This document shows positions 62,274-64,000 of a DNA stretch of 64,000 bases, one piece after another. Origin of the DNA: Oceanobacillus damuensis. Lineage in GTDB: Bacteria; Bacillota; Bacilli; Bacillales; Amphibacillaceae. Position numbers and translations under genes: made by a program. The stretch covers positions 43,387 to 107,386 of the forward strand of contig NZ_LQNF01000014.1 in NCBI RefSeq assembly GCF_001618145.1, read 5' to 3'. Each line of letters starts with the position of its first letter. Position 1 is the stretch's first letter. Under the pieces are notes generated by a model. It saw only the letters and a list, made by a program, of their open reading frames with translations, was not told where the DNA came from and made no database searches.

Positions 62274-62298
62274 ATTCCCGCTGTCGGCCGAAATAAAC
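62274..62298 (-). promoter_or_regulatory. SigB promoter of the YflT-like gene
   Basis: On the minus strand GTTTAT (62293-62298), a 13-base spacer and GGGAAT (62274-62279), each one or two bases from the SigB consensus GTTTAA-N12-14-GGGTAT. The known SigB control of yflT supports the call. Confidence 0.8.
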
Positions 62299-62372
62299 AT
62301 CAGGCTATATCGTAGCGTTTCTCCTCTCAAATGCATAGGCTATAGCACTATCCGAAGAGAGGAAGAAGAATC

Positions 62373-63791
62373 ATGGAAGAAATAACAATTTCCCATCTGT
62401 TATATGGATTATTTACATTGATGATCATTGTAACGATGATATTCCGTAAAGGTGTGGTGTTACCGACGCTGCTTGGTACATTTGTGATTGCATTGGTGTA
62501 TAAAGGGAATATTATTGATGGTTTTACCGCAATATTTAAAGCGAATTTAGTTGCTGCACAAGAGCTGTTCAGTATTTTTCTAATCATTACCTTTATGCTT
62601 GCGCTATTGCATTCTCTACGTGATTTAGGTGCAGATGTGAGAATGATTCATCCTATCCAGAAAATGATGGTGAATGGGCATGTATCCTTTTTTGTATTAG
62701 TTGGGATAACCTATGTTATTTCATTATTTTTCTGGCCTACCCCCGCTGTACCATTAATTTGTGCGTTGCTTGTCCCAGCAGCTGTAAAAGCAGGATTACC
62801 CGCAATGACTGCAGCGGTCGCTATAGCTCTGGCAGGTCAGGGGATGGCATTGTCCTCAGACTATATCGTGCAGGTTGCACCGAGTCTGTCTGCAGCATCG
62901 GCAGGAATCAGTACGGTTTCTGTTGCAGATAAAGCGCTTGTTTTGTCGCTTATAGCTGGAGGAGTTGCGATTCTCTTAGCCTATTTAGTTTACCGGAAGT
63001 CCATTCGCTCTAAGAATGACCCACTAAATAATGTGGAGCTGCAAACCTTGCAGACCACTGAAACCTCAACAATTAAAGTGAGGACCGAAAATCTGAATAC
63101 ATGGAGTAAAGTGTTTGCAATTTTGGTACCCTTATCACTGCTTAGTGTTGTCCTATTTATGATGTACAGTAAGCTCTATGCTGGTGGAGGGGCACTCGTG
63201 GGGGGAGATGGGGCGGCCTTCGTCGGTGGTGTAGCCGTAATATTACTATTACTATCAACGGTGGCCTTTGGAAAGCAGCACGCCTTAGATTATGTAAGTA
63301 ATCATATTACAGATGGGTTTGTATTCGCTTTTAAAGCGATGGGACCTGTTATTCCCATTGCTGGGTACTTCTTTTTGGGAAGTTCCGATTTTTCCGGAGC
63401 CATATTAGGTGTGGAGGAAGGACCTTCTTTATTGTTTGATCTTGTGGCGTCCACACAAGAGTTCCTGCCGCAAAGTGCCCTGCTTGCAGCATTGAGTGTG
63501 CTGATTATCGGTATTATTACCGGGCTTGACGGTTCTGGGTTCTCCGGTTTGCCGCTTACGGGAGCACTTGCAGCTTCATTGGAGACAACATCCATTGATG
63601 CAGCAACACTTGCAGCAATTGGTCAAATGGGAGCTATCTGGACTGGTGGAGGCACACTCGTTGCATGGTCATCCTTGATTGCCATTGCAGGCTTTTGTGG
63701 GGTATCGGTAATGGATTTGGTGAGAAAAAATTTCCTGCCAGTAATTGCTGGATTAACAATAGCAACAATTATTGCTGTATTTCTGCTCTAG
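62373..63791 (+). CDS. Secondary membrane transporter of uncertain family (GntP/DctM-like)
   Basis: This 472-residue membrane protein has about 12-14 hydrophobic helices. A conserved-looking loop carries GQGMALSSDYIVQVAPSLS, a hydrophilic segment lies near residues 215-245, and Gly-rich ends such as GLDGSGFSGLPLTGA and GQMGAIWTGGGTLVAW close it. These features recall anion transporters of the ion-transporter superfamily (GntP, DcuC, DctM groups), but I cannot place it in one family. The substrate is unknown. The ATG at 62373 has AGAGAGG upstream. It diverges from the YflT-like gene. Confidence 0.7.
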   Translation: MEEITISHLLYGLFTLMIIVTMIFRKGVVLPTLLGTFVIALVYKGNIIDGFTAIFKANLVAAQELFSIFLIITFMLALLHSLRDLGADVRMIHPIQKMMVNGHVSFFVLVGITYVISLFFWPTPAVPLICALLVPAAVKAGLPAMTAAVAIALAGQGMALSSDYIVQVAPSLSAASAGISTVSVADKALVLSLIAGGVAILLAYLVYRKSIRSKNDPLNNVELQTLQTTETSTIKVRTENLNTWSKVFAILVPLSLLSVVLFMMYSKLYAGGGALVGGDGAAFVGGVAVILLLLSTVAFGKQHALDYVSNHITDGFVFAFKAMGPVIPIAGYFFLGSSDFSGAILGVEEGPSLLFDLVASTQEFLPQSALLAALSVLIIGIITGLDGSGFSGLPLTGALAASLETTSIDAATLAAIGQMGAIWTGGGTLVAWSSLIAIAGFCGVSVMDLVRKNFLPVIAGLTIATIIAVFLL

Positions 63792-63845
63792 GAAGTCGAT
63801 AAAAATGTTGTCTTCATCAAACAATAAATAACATAAATGATTGTA

Positions 63846-64000
63846 AAGAGGCTGGGACAAAAGTAGGTTTAGTTATCGTAACGTCCGAACTATGATACAG
63901 AATTCTTTAGTCAGAATTCAAATTAGTTCGGTTTTTTTTCAAAGATAAGAAAGCATTCCTGTAACAAAGCAAAATGAGGATTGAATAAAAAAAGTCCCCT
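63846..64000 (+). repeat. MITE-like repeat, family 2, copy 3 (reaches the window edge)
   Basis: AAGAGGCTGGGACAAAAGT at the left matches copy 2, as does the hairpin core (CCGAACTATGATACAGAATTC with its partner and GTTCGG-T8). The right end may lie beyond the window. Confidence 0.8.

Overview
The window looks like chromosomal DNA of a low-GC, aerobic, spore-forming Bacillaceae, most likely a salt-tolerant relative of Oceanobacillus, Virgibacillus or Lentibacillus. The clues are strong Shine-Dalgarno sites, frequent TTG starts, recognisable SigA, SigB, SigW and sigma-54 promoters, Fur and LexA boxes, lysine and TPP riboswitches, a YuaF-FloT pair, and YjcZ and YpzI small proteins. The genus is inferred from gene content only. 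I see no rRNA, tRNA, CRISPR array, prophage or intact insertion sequence.

Layout. 1-4.1 kb: a siderophore ABC importer (ATPase end, binding lipoprotein, fused double permease) with a Fur box and the relic of a nitroreductase. 4.1-7.7 kb (minus): an AGCS symporter and a YtcJ-type amidohydrolase behind a lysine riboswitch and attenuator. 7.9-13.6 kb: a D,D-carboxypeptidase, HMG-CoA lyase, an XRE-cupin regulator without a normal start codon, a lipoprotein and a V4R-STAS sensor. 13.6-15.9 kb: flotillin and NfeD under a SigW-type promoter. 16.2-20.6 kb: a sigma-54 activator diverging from P5C dehydrogenase and proline dehydrogenase, which together take proline to glutamate. 20.6-28.9 kb: an ABC exporter, a SigB-type stress protein, lipoproteins, a DUF421 protein, a lactonase-like MBL protein and a RocB-like peptidase.

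29-40.3 kb is a catabolic block. It holds a TRAP-TAXI transporter whose binding protein is circularly permuted, a divergent aminotransferase and TPP-enzyme pair, a GlcD-type oxidase, and a Tat-exported GMC dehydrogenase module followed by its own TatA. 40.8-50.5 kb: a conserved unknown, a frameshifted PAS-GGDEF-EAL gene, an exported cyclophilin, an SOS-controlled Y-family polymerase, small sporulation-type proteins, a PBP4-like protein without a signal peptide, Mn catalase and a Na+/H+ antiporter. 50.6-63.8 kb: topoisomerase III, an acidic secreted protein, an SDR, an NDH-2-like enzyme, VanW, DCC, YceI, oligoendopeptidase F, ThiT behind a TPP riboswitch, a YflT-like stress protein and a large secondary transporter.

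The two strongest leads are the circularly permuted TAXI solute-binding protein (31177-32172) and the lysine riboswitch driving an amidohydrolase and AGCS symporter (4121-7632). At least four families of short dispersed intergenic repeats also run through the window, one of them MITE-like with terminal inverted repeats and a terminator-like hairpin core.
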